The notes below the pieces were generated by a model, which was not told the DNA's origin, ran no database searches, and was given only the letters and a program-made list of their open reading frames with translations. Position numbers and translations under genes: made by a program. A DNA stretch of 64,000 bases from Leptasterias polaris (taxonomy: Eukaryota; Echinodermata; Asteroidea; Forcipulatida; Asteriidae). Below are positions 22,080 to 33,600 of the stretch, one piece after another; within the stretch, counting starts at the first letter, position 1, and each line of letters starts with the position of its first letter. The DNA lies in the NCBI GenBank assembly GCA_037783415.1, contig JAZGTN010000047.1, forward strand, positions 2,790,001 through 2,854,000, read 5' to 3'.

Positions 22080-23485
22080 CCATGGAAAAGGTCATTTATC
22101 TTGTCTATACCTTTCCTTAATCAGCTCTTTTATTGCCCTATTGCCATCCCCACCAAGATTTTTGTTTGCTACACGTTTGCATAAGAAACCTAAAACATAT
22201 GGTTTTCCGGCGAACGGGTCTCAAGCGCAAACAAGTCTGCCACACCCGCACCATCGTCCCAAAACACAGGTGTTCTGTTTTATACGTTCACGCTGAAACC
22301 TGAATAAGGAACTGAGTGGTGATACACACGACGCTGAGAGCAAGAACAACTCTTCTCGAATCTTGTGAATAAACGTCACAACGCTGAGAGGACGAACAAT
22401 TCTTCTCGAATTGTGTGACATAGTCGTCGGAAGATGTACTGTTTTCGTCAAGATTTGTAATCTTTTGATCTGTCAAAAACTAAGAGGTTTTGTACATGTA
22501 TTTTGTTAGCTCAACGAACCATACTTGGCTTAGTATAAAAGAGTCAGATTCTATATCATATTAAAGCTTAGGTCATGAAGTTATAGGTAAATGTAATAAG
22601 CTTAAAGGGACACACCGGCTTCGTTGGGCAATTTCGGCTACAAAATAGACTAAAACATGACTCCAAAGGTCTTCCAGGAATGGATGAGAACGGTTCCTAA
22701 AAGAAACCATCAATTTTGGCCGTTTTGAGCATTACAACAAAATTCCGAAGGTCACGTGGGTTATCCGAACCACTTTTGGGGGATCGGATAACCATCGTGA
22801 TCTTCGGAGTTAGTTTTACTTCCAGCCGTATACAAATTAATTAATGCACCGAAATTAACTCTTTTGAGTATTTTACAAAAGAAAATACGTATTAAAATTA
22901 TGGATACAAAATGTAAATAAAATTACAAAAAACGAACGTAAGATTTTATTTTAGAGAGTCCGAGCAACGGAAGCGTGTTGTACAGTGCACAACGTGGGCA
23001 TAGCTACACGTAACACAGGGGCAATCGTGTAGCTGGCTGGCAGAATGTCTCAGCGGGGCTAGCGCGACGGAAACATGTGGGAGGGGTAGGGAGCAAGACC
23101 ACCAACTACATTGTTGTCATTGCGGGTTTGCCAGTCGGTACACCTCACTGATCGAATCTGCTGATTAAAAATCGCAACGCTTCAATGCTCTGTGTACGTT
23201 CCTTCCCCCAATTTTTACTGAATTTCTTGATAATTAGATAATATTTATGTAAATACATAGGAATACCACTTTTATAGTGAGAGGGACAGGTGACAAGTTG
23301 GAATAAAAATACGTCACTAGAAATTTCTATTTCATTTCTCGACACACAAAAGCCCAACAAGATCATGTCGTTTCCTCAAATTATTGTTTTATTCAATCAT
23401 AATATAATTTTGTTGTTTCACACAAAATTTTAATTTTTATTTTGTGAACGAAGTTTGTTTTTGTCAGGTAACGAAATAGATTATT
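22080..23485. other. Core of the fold-back element, non-coding
   Basis: Contains a ~51-bp duplication at about 22329-22430 (shared 'cgctgagag', 'cttctcgaat') and a block beginning 'gggacacaccggc' at about 22609. No transposase-like frame seen. Confidence 0.5.
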
Positions 23486-23489
23486 CCTA

Positions 23490-23935
23490 GAAAGTACGTT
23501 TCGTTCCCTCAAACACGCTTTCTTTCCCCCAAAATATGATTTCGTTCACTAGAATCACGCTTTCGTTCCCTAAAAATACACTTTTGTTTCCTCGAAATAT
23601 AATTTTGTTTGCCCGAAATTAACTTTCGTTCCCTAAAAATACGATTTTTTTCCCCGAACTGAGATTTCGGTCTCTTAAAAAAGCTTTTGTTTGCCCGAAA
23701 TATTCTTTCTTTCACCCGAAAAATGCTTTCGTTCCCTAAAAAATACGCTTTCGTTCTCTTGCAATGAGGTCTCGTTCCCTAGAAATATGCTTTTGTTCCC
23801 TCAAGATATGCTTTTGTTTCCTCGAAATACAATTTTGTTCACCCGAAATATACTTTCGTTCCCCAGATTTCCTCTTTCCTTCCCTCAAGTTAGCTTTCGT
23901 TCCCTCAAGATAGCTTTCATTCCCCTGAAGTCCAA
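23490..23935. repeat. 21-bp minisatellite, about 21 copies
   Basis: Consensus close to 'cgttccctcgaaatatgcttt'. Because 21 is a multiple of three, frames stay open on both strands, giving a 7-residue repeat (pattern like ISRERKR on the minus strand). No sign that it is a real protein. Confidence 0.85.
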
Positions 23936-23949
23936 TCACAACAATTTGT

Positions 23950-24090
23950 TACATTCCCTTGTGAGGGGCGACTTTGAGAGGGGCGAGTTTGTATGTGAGG
24001 GCGCGACTTTACTAGTGTGCGACTTTGTAGTGGGCAACTTTGTAGTTGGCGACTTTGTAAGGTGCGACTTTGCTCGGGGCGATTTGACTG
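23950..24090. repeat. ~15-bp minisatellite
   Basis: About nine units of 'ggcgactttgtagtg' type, directly after the 21-bp array. Confidence 0.8.
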
Positions 24091-25342
24091 GTTTTCGTGT
24101 CCGTTGTTTATACAATACACACTTACAGATGGATAACGTAGACTGGATCCTCTTGCCTTGCCATAGTAAAACATTTACATCAACAGGGCACCAGTCTACT
24201 TGCAACACTGTCGGTGCTATACGGTCAGTGTGGGTTGAAGAGCCAAAATTAACAATAAACTCATATCCTATGTATTATATTTTCTATTTTAGCCTTACAA
24301 GAAAAACATATTTGATCGGTATTAAAGGGCACAACAATTGAAATTGTTACGATTACGATTTTAATACAACATCTTTGACCAAGCTTTTATTAAGTCTGAG
24401 CATTTACCGTTATTTTTTGTAAACGTGTAACCGTTTCTGAAACGGTCATATGTAACCGACCGTTTTTTGAACATCAAAAACATTGCGCCTTCATTGCACT
24501 ATTTTGATTTCGCGCAACCACTCTGCAAACAAAACCGAGCATACGCAATCGAAAATGCAAAATTAACATCCATTGAGTGTACACAACGCAATAACTATAC
24601 ATTACACTGTACATGTACATTTGAACATGTACAATGCATACATTTTAAGAGTTTTTGTCCTTACTAGCAATGTTCAAATAATCATAACTAAAAAACTTTA
24701 ACAGTGCCCATCCCAAATCTTTCTGAAAACGTTGCTTACATCTTAAGCTAACAATGGGGGGAAAATTAGCAGGTCATGCTAATTAGTCAAAAGTTCGTTA
24801 ACCCATATCTCAAAAAAATATTAACCAAATTACATAACATTTCAGTTCTGGGGGTTTCTCAAGGAGTCCAATCAGCACACCGAATTTCATTTCAATCCGT
24901 GACGGTCAGGTCCAAAAGCGTGTTGAATTGACACGGAATGACCCACCTGTTTATTGATATGAGGGTTCCTTGATATGAGGGTTAGTTACCAGTTCACTTT
25001 ACGTACTAACATGTGAGACATATTCCTTGATATGGGTTTTAGTTTGCTTTACGAATTGACTTGTGACACCTGTTCCTTGGCACTAGGGGCATTTTGCTTT
25101 ACATACTAACTTGTGAGACCTGTTTAGTTTTAGAGTCAGTATCAGAATGAAGTTTAGTTTTAGGTTTTTCATAGGATCAAATTAAGTCAAAATAAGAGCA
25201 TGTCAAAGGTGAAGGGTCTTCTATCTCGAAGTCAGACCCACTTTAAGAGTTCTGGAGTGCATAATCAAAGCAAAAGTACACGGAACAGCTTTGTGTTTGT
25301 TCACAAACACCTAATGTTTAGTTATTATTGTTATTGATGAAA

Positions 25343-25751
25343 AGTAATAACGAGCGGATAAGAGCACCAGACTCAAGCTCTGGTGTTTCTGTTCAGCAGA
25401 GTGTGGGTTCGAGCCCCGGTCGTGACACTTGTGTCCTTAAGCAAGACACTTAACCATTATTGCTTCGTCCTTCGGATTGGACGTAAAGCCGTTGGCCCCG
25501 TGTGTTGTGTAATGCACGTTAAAGAACCCAGTGCACTTATCGAAAAGAGAAGGGGTTCGCCCCGGTGTTCCTTGTCTGATTGGCTGCATATTGCGCCACA
25601 GCACCTTGTAAACCATTACATGGTGCTATGTAAAGGAATAGGTCTCAAACTTCAAAAAGTAGCTCCACATATACACCTTGCAGGAAAAATACTGTTGGAA
25701 GCGCCTTGAGCGTCACTGAGTGACGGATACGAGCGCTATATAAGAAGCCAC

Positions 25752-25790
<39 letters not shown>
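25343..25790 (+). mobile_element. tRNA-Leu-derived SINE with ATT tail
   Basis: The head folds like a leucine tRNA: anticodon stem CCAGA/TCTGG around CTCAAGC (anticodon CAA), a long variable arm, and a B box (gggttcgagccccgg, about 25406). The body is about 300 bp without coding capacity. The 3' end 'gcgctatataagaagccact' is followed by (ATT)n at 25751-25789. The 3' end resembles the end of the LINE at 37803-37842, suggesting that LINE family as its mobiliser. Confidence 0.8.
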
Positions 25791-25839
25791 AATACTGCTA
25801 CTGTGATTTAAATTCGCATTAAACAAAATTTTCTTCAAG

Positions 25840-25950
25840 ATTGTGGTCCCGATGAGTTTGCATGTCGCGACCATGTACTATGTTTACCACAACACCAGAG
25901 GTGTGATGGTACACCGCAATGCCCGTCTCTAGCTGACGAAAAAGGATGCT
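25840..25950 (+). CDS. Receptor exon: LDLa domain 1
   Basis: Acceptor 'ttcttcaag' and donor T|GTGAGT. The exon is 111 nt, phase 1-1. It encodes a complete LDL-receptor class A module: CGPDEFAC, CLPQHQRCDG, QC, ADEKGC, with six cysteines and the acidic Ca2+ site (CDG..QC...ADE). LDLa modules are ~40-residue disulfide- and Ca2+-stabilised extracellular domains. In relaxin-family LGRs the N-terminal LDLa is needed for signalling. This is the most 5' exon I can place with confidence. The phase demands an upstream exon ending in phase 1. Confidence 0.85.
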
Positions 25951-26279
25951 GTGAGTTGTTTTATAATTAATTTTTGTTTGAGTGATATGATGCAAACTGC
26001 TCTACCAACAAAAGGGACCCAAGGGGTAAATGGAAAAACAAAACAAAAACGTTATGGGCTTGACTCTAGAAATATTTATCAAAAGCTCTGCTAGTGTCAA
26101 AACCTAAAAGCCATTAACTATTTATTTATTTACATTTGTTTTCTTTTAACAAGCATGTATTTTGTCTCGAAGGGCAGCATGGTGGGGAAGGGTCTCTTTT
26201 TAAGACTCAGCGCTATGGATGTTCCTTTTAATCCTAAATGCAAACTTATATAAATGCACGACCTGTCTTTTCTTTACAG
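25951..26279 (+). other. Intron
   Basis: 329 bp, GT-AG (gtgagt...tctttacag). Nothing else seen. Confidence 0.8.
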
Positions 26280-26387
26280 CTGAATGTGATTCCAGAATAA
26301 TATCCTGCGGTGAGCAATGCTTGGACGTTGCCTTTGTTTGTGACGGGATAGCACAGTGCGATCAGTTTACCGACGAGTATTTTTGTG
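26280..26387 (+). CDS. Receptor exon: LDLa domain 2
   Basis: Acceptor 'tctttacag', donor G|GTATGT, 108 nt, phase 1-1. The translation has ECDSRIISCGEQC, FVCDGIAQC and TDEYFC: six cysteines and the DG...C...DE Ca2+ site of an LDLa module. It follows LDLa 1 after a 329-bp intron and joins in frame. Confidence 0.85.
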
Positions 26388-27732
26388 GTATGTTATGGTG
26401 TCGCTGAAAACAGCAAATCGCTGTGCTATTATTTAGTTTTCAAAATAGTGCGCCACCTAGATTGTGTTTTCAGAGTGTTCTAAATCGAGATGAATCGCTA
26501 TGAAGGCCACTTTTCAACTTTTCTAGAATATGCTCGACGTCATCATTGGAATCCAAATCAAGGCGCAGTGCCACCAATGCACCGTTTCTGTAAGCCCCGC
26601 CCCAATTTGTCATTGACCAATCACAGCCGCAATTTTTGCGATCACCGTTTTTGAGCTAGGCCCTATTCCTGTAGCATCGTTTTGTATTACAATGATGGCG
26701 TCGTGCATATTTTAGTATGAAAGGTAATTATATACTGTGAATTTTGTTGTGGATTCCAACCCAAGCCCTGGGTATTAGCACACGCACAAAAGCTAAATGG
26801 TTTGTGGGGGATGCACGTCTTTGAACATGGCAGTATTACTTGAGTGTTGTACTGTGTGGCGGAACGTTTCTACAAGATGGCGCCTATCCTTGCAGTGGGT
26901 GTGACGTCAATAAAATCAATGTTTCGCAACACTCACTGTGCTCAAGTAAACTTGTTTTCATAATCTTGTTGTGAAGCCTCATGTCCCACCATTATTCTAT
27001 GCCTAACACCCCTTGTAGGGGCTACAATACTTATTGCCTTAGCGACGGAATGGATCAGTTCTTCACAAATCTATTTTTTTGTTTTCAGAAAGGTCAATAT
27101 TACGACCGCCCAGAGTCTTCCAGGTCACAAGCGTATTGCCTAAAATAGACAGACTATACCCAAAACATTCGCCTCTATGTCCACGTTATTTGTGAAGTCT
27201 TCAAGCTAAATTGAATAAGGCTAATTGATTATGGTTAAAAAACTAGACCGGCTGAAAATTAACTCACAAACTCTTTGGCAGAGATTGAAAATTTCAGTCT
27301 GTCCACATTAATAGTAATTCCCTCAACCACATCATTTGAATTGATATTTGCAAAGTGAACTATCACAGTGCATTCAACTACTAGCGATATTTGTAAAGTG
27401 AACAAACTATCACAGTGCATTCAACTACCAGCGAAATGGTTTTGTTCAATTTGTTGGTATGCTCAGCCTGTTGAACAATCAAAATGACTGATAAAAATTA
27501 ATAATTTGTCGAGTAATTATTTAGCAAAACATACCATAAAATGTTGACCAGAGAGTGGTCTTTTTTTCAATAGGTATTCATGAAGTCTGACCCCATAATG
27601 TGTTGTTTTATTTCAAGAGTATTTAAATTATAAGATCATTTTGTGTATTTTGTATTTGGATCCAACAAACACTGTTAATACTTTATACATTCCACAAATA
27701 AATATTGTACATTCTAAAAACTGTGTTTTCAG
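26388..27732 (+). other. Intron
   Basis: Non-coding. A ~50-bp duplication containing 'atcacagtgcattcaacta' lies at about 27342-27432. Confidence 0.7.
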
Positions 27733-28164
27733 GAGGATGTGGCCTTCCACCAGGCATTCCACCATTGATAGACGTCACCGATGGTCTAGATCATGTGATA
27801 TCGTATCGTCCATTCGACAGGCAATCTATGGATTGCTTGTTTCTCATAACTGCGTCGAATGACCATCGCGTTTCTCTCAATTTCCCCTTCACCGAACAAT
27901 TCACTATTCATCATCTGACATTAAAACTATCCGTTGGCGAAGGCCATGATTTTTCCGACCAATCAACAGTACTTAATGTTGTTAAAAACGTCGAATTTCC
28001 ACCATTAACATATCGGGAGTATGTGACGACAAAAAGCTCCCGGATGTGGATAAAGCAGGAAATGCTGGCTTCGCCACGGGAATTGTCATTGTTAATACGG
28101 GGTTATTACCGTAACCATGGTAACCAAATGTTGAGAGCTATAGTTAGAGAAATTGCACCAAACG
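27733..28164 (+). CDS. Receptor exon: divergent CUB-like domain 1
   Basis: Acceptor 'ctgtgttttcag', donor G|GTAAGT, 432 nt (144 codons), phase 1-1. It begins GCGLPPG, where other exons of this gene begin with CUB Cys-Gly. It has a single further cysteine (MDCLFLI, matching the 'C.W.I' strand), then alternating beta-type hydrophobics and no NPGYP-type loop. I call it CUB-like from its size, single-exon phase 1-1 structure, N-terminal Cys-Gly and position among LDLa/CUB modules. The sequence itself is weak, and another beta-sandwich domain is possible. That it is coding is well supported by the open phase-matched frame. Confidence 0.65.
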
Positions 28165-29585
28165 GTAAGTGCATTGACTTCCTACATATTTCTCCTGACC
28201 CATTACTTCATCAGCAGACGTAGTCTTGGTTCCAAGACGCTCCAGTAGTGTATTCACGAACAGATGTAGTCACTAAAACCTAACCGTTTTCGCTGTCTAA
28301 ACTGCTATCGCTCCACGAACCACATGTTAGCCCCTTCTAACGGTGACAATGAGTTTCTGCGACTACACTATGTTACAATCCAAGAAACTGCAAACTATCC
28401 GTGAATTCAAATCACTCAAAAAACCCGTGTTTTCACAGATGTAACAAAGAAATAAAAGATTTAACGAAAACATAATCGAATTGATTTAATAATAAAACTA
28501 ATATAAACCACTTCAATTTATGGAATTAACAAACGTTTAATGTTTATTAACAACAACAAATTACATTTAAAACAGATCTTTGAAGAAAAAATATATAACG
28601 GGCGAATACGTCAAAAGAGATGAGATAGGGGCGAGGACTTCAACAACAGAAGATACAGCGAGCGTCAAACACACTATGGCAAACGATCAACGTCAGGGGC
28701 GGAAAAAGTTCTCTGTCAATGTGACTTTATGATCTATCTTGGGGCGAATTCACTCCGACAATGTTCAGAAGAAGACAAACAAACAAAGGTTTCACAATCT
28801 TACACCCGTCATTATTTAGTTTGAAAATGTACTTTCCGGATTCAAATTCAGCTCACAACCGCTCTCGGTCAAATTGCTCCTCACCAGAGTCGTATAAAAA
28901 ACAACTGAAGTCGTAGCTTCCACCAGTTTTGAGTATTTGGTCCTGTCTATGGTTGTTAAGGCGTCAGCGTCCTCTGGAAAACTGAGCCATGCCTTAGTTT
29001 TACGCATATATACCAGCCTTTAGTAGTTGCATCATTCGGCCATGGAAGTTCAAAAGGAATTCTTTAAAGATCAATAGCATCCTTGTCCCACATTTTTAAT
29101 TTGTTTCAATAATATTTAAAAAAATTACTTGTTTATTTATCAAAGAAGCTAAAACGCATACACTGTACATGATAATTGTAATGAGTATTTTGGTTGTTAA
29201 GATTTTGTTAATATACACACATTAAAACAAAGATTTGATTTTATAAAAAACAAGATTCTTCGTTTGACGTGTTATCTCGTTACGATATGCGCGAGACTTG
29301 CACATTCTATACAAAGGATTTGCAATATTTTCTGGAAAGTACTAACACTAAATTTGAATTTATAGAATAACCATTCACCATTCATAAACAAATTAGCGCC
29401 ACCCAATAGGGTCAACGGACTTATACTTAGAGAACGATTGACAGAGTGCACTGTAAAAGTACATGTATTAGGGTTTCAAAACAATACTTACTTGTGAGTG
29501 CACAACTTTATCGCATTGGAACAAAGACTATACATCACAAAGGCTATCGCTGCTACGTTTGTAATTTTTGTTGGTTACCTTTCAG
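28165..29585 (+). other. Intron
   Basis: Contains an inverted fragment of the Harbinger-type MITE end at about 29217-29309 (cttcgtttgacgtgtt, gcgcgagacttgcaca). Otherwise nothing recognised. Confidence 0.65.
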
Positions 29586-29693
29586 ATTGCAGCGTAGGTC
29601 AGTACACGTGTCCGACTGGTGCATGTATACAAAACTCGTCTATCTGCGATGGTTATGTGGACTGTGAAGACTATGGGGACGAGCTTGGATGTT
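29586..29693 (+). CDS. Receptor exon: LDLa domain 3
   Basis: Acceptor 'cctttcag', donor T|GTGAGT, 108 nt, phase 1-1. DCSVGQYTC, PTGAC, SICDGYVDC and YGDELGC give all six cysteines and the canonical acidic site. It is followed by the largest intron of the gene (about 12.8 kb), which is filled with mobile elements. Confidence 0.9.
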
Positions 29694-30345
29694 GTGAGTA
29701 TTACCTGTTACAGTAAAAAAGGGAAGATGGAAAGTCTTTGTAGGCGTTTCTTTTTATGACCGATAATTGAGCGTCAGAGATAATCCATTTAGAGTTAATG
29801 ATTTAATATATAAAAACAATTCCAGACAGTGTACATCCATAATAAGTGATAATCCCCACCAAGATGACCCAGGCGTAGACAATTCAGCGAGTAATCCATT
29901 AAGTGTTAATCCTTACAAAGATTATCCATGAAGAGAAAATCAGTGGTTATCTATAAAAAGACTGTGATTATCCTCGATATGCTAATCTACGGAAGGGTAA
30001 AATGTTGCCAAATTATACATCCTTTGTATGACTCAGTGTACTAGTATACACAAGTTTTATATTATGTAGTTGGGGCACCTTCAGTCAAAAATGAGCCTCG
30101 TCGCAATTTTCACAGACAATGCGGGGAAAAGGCCTTTTTAGGTTTGGATCTATACATAAAGTAGTGTCAAAGGAATCATCTCACACTTTGTTTGTTTGTT
30201 GCATAAATAATTTATAGTAATTTCACAAAAGTAATGCCCACAACAGTTGTTTAAAACAAACAATACTGATCTGGTTCTCTAAAGCACAAGGACAAACATA
30301 AAGGTGAGTATAAAACAGAAAGACAAGAAGTGGTTTCTGACCTTT
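29694..30345 (+). other. Intron, 5' part
   Basis: AT-rich. Repeated 'gtaatccat' / 'gataatcc' words at 29780-29980 form a weak degenerate array. No coding signal. Confidence 0.5.
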
Positions 30346-32990
30346 TAGTCTAGTCAATCTGTGCCAAAATGGCTTGACCTAGACAAAATTGCAACAGAAA
30401 TAATTGTTTTGCAAGTGTCTCTTGAAACCCTCCCAAACAACATATCAAAAAAGTAGAAAAAGGGAAGTAGGAGAAATATGCCTAATTTGCATAAATAAAA
30501 AATTGCCGCCTTTGCTTCTATTTTCAGTAATATGTACGCACACCCTCCAATGCTAGTAGAAATCTTATTTTTTCCACACAGTATTTTCAAGGGTATGGTC
30601 ACATCATATTCTCCAAACACAACGAGCAAGACAAAAATCCAAGATGGCTGCCATTTTTCAAGATGGCTGCCATTTTTCAAGATGGCCACCATTTTCCCGC
30701 CAAAGTCAAACTATCGCTAGTTCCTTCAAAGGAGGCACCCGTTTTCGCCTAACTTATTTTCGGATGATTGTAATACTAACTTATTTTCGGATGATTGCAC
30801 ACGTAATAAATCACTTTAGAGGGCTTGCAAGGGCTTATCTCCCATTTTCTAACCGCATAAACGACTGCAAGATATCAACGGACTCCCAGCTAGTTAGGGA
30901 ACAGATGTGTTCAATCAATTCAATGGGTCCAGGACTTTTGGCGACCACGCGCGTGACCTCGGTGTCATTGACATTAATCGCCTGATTAATCGCGGCCATT
31001 GCTTTGTGTACAAACCAACTCACAGACGCAATGGGAGGATTTTTTTCTCAGCCCCTCTGACCCGAGTCACCGACCTCTGTCGATTGACACCCCTTTCAGA
31101 CTGTGTCTAATGGTATTGCTGAGGATATCATGGACTATCGCATGCCTGGGATTTACCACGTGGTGCTGTTATGTTTTTCTTGACTTGTGACAGACGCTTT
31201 GACAGCCGAACTATGAATGTAGGATAATTAAACAATCTATTTTCCAGCAAGTTGCACATAAGGGGAAGAGTGAATTCACGTAGCCGTGACTGCGCAAACA
31301 AACCATAAGATGAGACTTGTGTGACCATAAAAACATTTTGATGGTATTAGATATAATTATGCATCATATAGAGTGTTTTTAGCTTCAGGTTAAATATTTC
31401 TGAAAATGATTTCCTTGTTGATGGAGAATCATGTATGGAAACTAAAGCTTTAAAAAACCGCGCGAGGCGTCATGTGTATAGTTCTTAATAGGGAAGGGGG
31501 AAAGTTAGCGGGTAAAGGCAGAAGGGAAACAGGTGTTGGTTGGGGTGGGGTCTGGATAGGATGGAGGGTGTGAGAAAGAAGGAGACTGCCCAATTAGTTT
31601 TAAGCGAAATAGCACTGTGATTCGGGTGGAGCGGGAAATTTGAAACTAATTCCGGTCGTAGCCAGCAAAGGATAAATGGGCAGAGAGAGGTTGTGAAAAA
31701 TAAAACACAAGTTTTCGGTGTGGTCTGTAGTAATATAACATCCTATGACTGTTTGAATGCTGTTTTTGGAGCTACGTTTTTTTCAAAACAGTCAAGGCGA
31801 TAGTTAAAACAGACCTAATATTTTATGTTTGCATGCATCTTCACGAAAGAAAGAGTGGGGGTAGGTGTTAGAGAAGGGGGAGGGGTTTTTTTGGATGGGG
31901 AAAGAGAGGTAAGAACTCACTAAAAAGAACTTTTTCGATGATGTGTGTAAGAGGAAGAGTGAAATCATACATGTGACCGTGTCCGAACAAACCATAAGAT
32001 TATACTAGTGTGACCACAAAAAACATTTTGATGGTATGAGATATATATATGCATCATATAGAGTGTTTTTAGAGAAGGACATGCAAGGAAAATAGTGTGT
32101 GTAAGGGGAATATTTGACCTAAAGCTTTTTGAACACTTTGTGTGCGTTCCGGTCCTACTATTTTATCTGCGTGTCTCTAAAACTCTCTACACGGCCACAT
32201 GTATGATTTCATCTTCCTCTTACACTTTTAGTTCACATAACTCTTTAAACCAAGTCATCTGGGCAGTGTTACAACAATTCTGTATAAAACGATCGTTTTT
32301 CATATTACCTTTAATGCAAACTTCTTAATTGTGATTTTTCTGAAACTGGGATAAACTAATTTATTATTGCATTTGGGGGTCATACACTTTATTGCAGCAT
32401 TTTCCTTTGATGAGAAATTCAACCTCTCCTTTAAACACTGCATGCAAGTAAAAGTTACTTTTGAATGATTCCTGAAAGTTTAATAAAGTTGACAAGTGTT
32501 TATTCGAAGACCTTTGGCATAAGTGGAAATTGTATATTGGGATTACTAGTGATAAACACTGTAGATAAATGTCATACCACCGAGTCTGAAACATAATATT
32601 AGCGCAGCAATCATTCAAATCAGATTATTATCTTACTAACTAGTGAGAATTTGACTTTGGCGGGAAAATGGCGGCCATCTTAAAAAATGGCAGCACTCTT
32701 TGATTTGTTCTTGCTCATATGTGTTTGGAGAATATGCAGTGACCATACCCTTGAAAATACTGTGTGGAAAAAATAAGATTTCTACTAGCATTAGAGGGTG
32801 TGCGTACATATATTACTGAAAGTAGAAGCAAAAGCGGTAATTTTAATTTATACAAATTAGGCATATTTCCCCCACTTTCACTTTTTCTACTTTTTTGATA
32901 TGTTGTTTTGGAGGGCTTCAAGAGACACTTGCAAAACAAATAATTTCTGTTGCAATTTTGTCTAGGTCAAACCATAGACTGACTAGACTA
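30346..32990. mobile_element. Non-autonomous element with ~370-bp inverted repeats
   Basis: 30346-30722 is a close inverted copy of 32637-32990 (shared 'acctagacaaaattgcaac', 'ttttccacacagtattttc', 'cattttcccgccaaagtc'). The ~1.9-kb interior has a diverged direct repeat (31263-31381 and 31952-32072, sharing 'gcatcatatagagtgtttt') and a smaller inverted pair (about 31945-31985 and 32190-32230). No transposase frame. The interior 30722-31165 is related to 57430-57870, in the same gene's later intron. Confidence 0.75.
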
Positions 32991-33600
32991 TTAGTATTAA
33001 CAGGAAACACGATCTTGAACGAATCCGCGTCTTCAAGGCAAAATACCTCGAACGTTCCACTGTGGAGCTTGTTATGATGGATTTAGGAACTGAGTGTGAC
33101 GTCACCTTCTAACAAATGACGTTACATCATCAGACAGATAGATATTCGAGCCTTTGCAAGGGTTATTCTCTTGAGAGTGTGGTGTACTTGCGTATCCAGG
33201 TACTTGGGAACTGTCGATTAAAAAGGAGTCACAGTTTGCCGTGATTGTGTGTGTGCATGGCGTTGTTATCCCTTTCAGTACCAACACATATTGGCTACTT
33301 ATGCCATGGTGACCAGAGACATTTCCTTGACATGGCTACCTGGAGACCAACACTATTTGGCAAAGTTTCAGGTTACAGCGCCCTCACAAGGCAGATTGGG
33401 GTTAGCCTAGGTCCTACTCACATAATGCAAGTTGAGCAACCAATAACATATTAATGTTTCCTTTGGCATATTGCCTTGGACTAAATCATTGCCTTTAACA
33501 TATATTTGAGGTATGGTATTATGACCACTAAATACACAATTGAGTAGTTTAAATGTGAAAGCTAAACATTTGTCAAGTAGCTGTTCATACCAATCTGCAT
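32991..33600 (+). other. Intron, mixed
   Basis: Contains TTATCCCTTTCAGTACC at about 33265, similar to a piggyBac terminus (see 35238-37261), and no gene. Confidence 0.5.

Larger units (their letters stand above)
18591..25310. mobile_element. Large fold-back element with ~1.3-kb inverted arms
   Basis: The left arm (18591-19683 plus 21959 to about 22075) is an inverted copy of the right arm (about 24215-25310). Anchors seen: the terminal stem GTGTTTGT/ACAAACAC at 18591 and 25293, the blocks around 18640-18790 and 25130-25260, the 'acaagttagtacgtaaag' array, the block around 19490-19600 versus 24415-24510 (aaacattg.ccttcattgca, gaaacggt), and 21966-22060 versus 24236-24310. The left arm is broken by a Gypsy remnant. 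The core (22080-24210) codes for no transposase. It is therefore a non-autonomous element. The superfamily is not known. Confidence 0.7.

Noticed and set aside
23691..24341. 216-codon frame on the plus strand
   Set aside because: Translation of the 21-bp and 15-bp minisatellites.
25345..25430. tRNA-Leu gene
   Set aside because: Imperfect acceptor region and continuous with a SINE body and ATT tail; treated as a SINE head. The same holds for 53395-53476.
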